Shown here: positions 15,347 to 17,448 of the stretch, piece by piece
Position numbering within the stretch: position 1 is the stretch's first letter
How the letters are laid out: each line of letters opens with the position of its first letter
DNA from: Bacteroidales bacterium UBA4284
GTDB lineage: Bacteria > Bacteroidota > Bacteroidia > Bacteroidales > UBA932
DNA: 17,448 nucleotides
Direction of reading: 5' to 3'
NCBI GenBank assembly: GCA_002395925.1
Contig: DGVM01000002.1
Span: 9,491-26,938, forward strand
Made by a program: the position numbers and the translations under genes
The notes under the pieces: model-generated
Told to the model about the DNA's origin: nothing
Seen by the model: only the letters and a program-made list of their open reading frames with translations
Databases searched by the model: none

Positions 15347-15379
15347 ATTGTCTAATGTTTTTTTGTTTCTGTTAAAAAA

Positions 15380-17448
15380 CTAATCTTCATTCGGATGATA
15401 ACCGCTCTTCTCCACGATATCCTTGGCCATGGCCGGGGGAACCTCGGCATAGTGATCGAAGGACATGGTGCTGGATGCGCGTCCGCTCGACAGGGTGCGG
15501 AGCACCGTGACGTAGCCGAACTGCTCTGCCAGAGGGACGAACGCCTTGATGATGCGCACGCCACCGGTGGTAGTGTCCATTTCGGTTATCTGGCCGCGAC
15601 GGCGGTTGAGATCGCCCACAATCTCGCCCATGTACTCCTCGGGAGTAACGACCTCCAGAGCCATCACAGGCTCGAGAAGGATGGGTTTGCACTTGCGGTA
15701 AGCGTTCTTGAACGCCATACGTGCCGCGATTTCGAATGAAAGTTGATCAGAATCGACCGGATGATAAGAACCGTCCAACAGGGTGACCTTGAGAGACTGG
15801 ACCTCGTAGCCTGCAAGAGCTCCGTTGAGCATTGCGGACTCGAATCCTTTCTGGACGCTGGGTATGTACTCCTTGGGAACGTTGCCTCCCTTGACCTCGC
15901 TGACAAACTGAAGGCCTGTTACGCCCTCGTCTGCAGGACCCATCTCGATGAGGATGTCGGCGAACTTGCCGCGACCGCCGGTCTGCTTCTTGAAGACCTC
16001 GTGGTGCTGATAGCTTGCCGTGACAGCCTCTTTGTAGTTGACCTGCGGAGCTCCCTGGTTGATCTCGACGCCGAACTCGCGACGGAGACGGTCGACGATG
16101 ATGTCCAGGTGAAGCTCACCCATGCCGCTGATGACGGTCTGGCCGGTTTCGCTGTCGCTCTTGACGGTGAAGGTAGGATCCTCCTCCGCAAGTTTGGACA
16201 GTGCGATTCCGAGTTTGTCCAGGTCGCCCTGGGTCTTGGGCTCGACTGCGATTCCGATAACGGGATCGGGGAAGGTCATGGATTCAAGGGCATAGCTGTG
16301 ATTGTCGGCACAGACGGTGTCGCCGGTGCGAAGGTCCTTGAAACCAACGGCTGCGCAGATGTCTCCCGCCTCCACGAACTCGATGGGGTTCTGGTGGTTG
16401 GAGTGCATCTGGAAGAGCCTTGAGACGCGTTCCTTGCGGCCGGTACGGGAATTCATCACGTAACTGCCGGCGTCGAGGTGGCCCGAATAGGCACGGATGT
16501 AAGCGAGACGGCCGACGTACGGATCCGTTGCAATCTTGAATACAAGACCGCAGAACGGAGCCTTGGGGTCGGGCTCGAGGGTGGTTTCCTTACCGATTGC
16601 CAGGTTGGTTACCTTGGTTGCACCGATGTCCAGAGGACTGGGCAGATAACGCATCACGGCATCGAGAAGGAACTGGACTCCTTTGTTCTTGAAGGAAGAA
16701 CCGCAGCATGCAGGGACTATCTTCATGGCGATGGTTCCCTTGCGCAGGGCTTCGATGATTTCTTCCTCGCTGATGGAGTCGGGGTCCTCGAAGAACTTCT
16801 CCATGAGGGCGTCGTCACATTCGGCGGCGTTCTCTACGAGTTTCGCCCTCCACTCCTCGACCTCGTCCTCCATTTCTGCAGGAACGGGACCGATGGCGTA
16901 GTTGACGAGTTCTTCGCTGGAGTTGTAGCGGATTGCCTTGCGGGAAATCAGGTCCACGATGCCCTCGAAGTGCTCTTCGGCTCCGATGGGGAGGCAGATG
17001 GGCACTGCGGTGGCTCCGAGCTTGGTTTTGATATCTTCGACGCAGGCGAGGAAATCGGCTCCCACGCGGTCCATCTTGTTGACGTACGCAATCTTGGGAA
17101 CGCCGTACTTGTCGGCCTGGCGCCATACTGTTTCACTCTGAGGCTGTACGCGGCCCACGGCGCAGAAGGTTGCGATGGTGCCGTCGAGTACGCGGAGCGA
17201 ACGCTCCACCTCAACGGTGAAATCTACGTGACCCGGAGTGTCGATAAGGTTGATTTGATAGGTGTTTCCGCCATAGTGCCAGAATGCTGTAGTCGCAGCG
17301 GAGGTAATGGTGATACCTCTTTCCTGCTCCTGCACCATCCAGTCCATGGTTGCAGCACCCTCGTGTACCTCACCGATCTTGTGGGTCTTACCGGTGTAGT
17401 AGAGGATACGCTCGGACGTGGTAGTCTTGCCGGCATCGATGTGTGCCA
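15380..17448 (-). CDS. fusA: Elongation factor G, 5' end outside the window
   Basis: This is the GTPase that drives translocation and, with ribosome recycling factor, ribosome splitting. The visible part is 688 codons plus two bases. It begins at [14 protein letters not shown] (the P-loop), so only about 15 N-terminal residues are missing. It continues through the switch II motif IDTPGHVDF, the guanine-recognition motif NKMD, domain II, domain IV ([14 protein letters not shown]) and domain V ([28 protein letters not shown]). The stop is at 15380-15382. It lies 33 bases upstream of rpsJ in the expected str-operon order. The sequence looks intact and canonical. Long open frames on the opposite strand here are codon-bias shadows. 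Confidence 0.98.
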   Translation of the reverse strand, partial: AHIDAGKTTTSERILYYTGKTHKIGEVHEGAATMDWMVQEQERGITITSAATTAFWHYGGNTYQINLIDTPGHVDFTVEVERSLRVLDGTIATFCAVGRVQPQSETVWRQADKYGVPKIAYVNKMDRVGADFLACVEDIKTKLGATAVPICLPIGAEEHFEGIVDLISRKAIRYNSSEELVNYAIGPVPAEMEDEVEEWRAKLVENAAECDDALMEKFFEDPDSISEEEIIEALRKGTIAMKIVPACCGSSFKNKGVQFLLDAVMRYLPSPLDIGATKVTNLAIGKETTLEPDPKAPFCGLVFKIATDPYVGRLAYIRAYSGHLDAGSYVMNSRTGRKERVSRLFQMHSNHQNPIEFVEAGDICAAVGFKDLRTGDTVCADNHSYALESMTFPDPVIGIAVEPKTQGDLDKLGIALSKLAEEDPTFTVKSDSETGQTVISGMGELHLDIIVDRLRREFGVEINQGAPQVNYKEAVTASYQHHEVFKKQTGGRGKFADILIEMGPADEGVTGLQFVSEVKGGNVPKEYIPSVQKGFESAMLNGALAGYEVQSLKVTLLDGSYHPVDSDQLSFEIAARMAFKNAYRKCKPILLEPVMALEVVTPEEYMGEIVGDLNRRRGQITEMDTTTGGVRIIKAFVPLAEQFGYVTVLRTLSSGRASSTMSFDHYAEVPPAMAKDIVEKSGYHPNED

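Noticed and set aside
15743..16423. 226-codon open frame on the plus strand inside fusA
   Set aside because: It lies fully antisense to a clearly intact EF-G gene, and its Leu/Val/Asp-rich composition is the mirror of fusA codons. It has no motif, signal or context.

Overview
The window looks like a piece of a Bacteroidota (Bacteroidales-type) chromosome. The evidence is a SusC/SusD pair, several lipoprotein signal peptides, A-rich starts without Shine-Dalgarno sequences, a perfect TAnnTTTG -7 promoter box, and a FecI/FecR-type sigma/anti-sigma pair. Core genes sit at both ends: a tRNA with a CAU anticodon at the left edge, and rpsJ (S10) plus a 5'-truncated fusA (EF-G) at the right edge on the minus strand. 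Between them lies one polysaccharide utilisation locus (PUL) of about 15 kb.

Layout from left to right: tRNA (1-70, its first seven bases are outside the window) with its terminator; a broken GH3 beta-glucosidase gene on the minus strand (103-1925) cut by two internal deletions; a divergent regulatory region (1926-2089); a TonB-dependent SusC with an N-terminal signalling (STN) domain (2090-5533); SusD (5550-7520); a housekeeping-type promoter; ECF sigma factor (7599-8165), FecR-like anti-sigma (8159-9040) and GH5 glycanase (9041-10150) as one tight operon; a SusE/SusF-like surface lipoprotein with five tandem binding modules (10223-12289); a strong hairpin terminator that ends exactly at the start codon of a GH92 glycosidase (12357-14801); gene remnants (about 14535-14911); a bidirectional terminator; then rpsJ and fusA.

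How the parts probably work together (inference): the GH5 enzyme and the sigma/anti-sigma pair are made at a basal level from the TAnnTTTG promoter. The GH5 cuts a beta-glycan into oligosaccharides. The five-module protein and SusD hold the glycan and SusC imports it. Binding to SusC is signalled through its STN domain to FecR, which releases the ECF sigma. The best candidate target is a DNA element found in three copies (GTTAAT, then CCATT, then CGT[A/C]) just upstream of the GH3 gene, of susC and of the five-module protein. It is absent from the sigma operon. That pattern fits an autoregulated regulon written inside one locus.

The outer edges of the locus are decaying while the centre is intact. 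The GH3 has lost the segments that should carry both its nucleophile and its acid/base. The GH92 reading frame runs into a piece of an unrelated gene, followed by the tail of a gene in another frame. The substrate cannot be fixed from sequence. GH5 plus GH3 suggests a beta-glucan or similar beta-linked glycan, while GH92 suggests alpha-mannosides.
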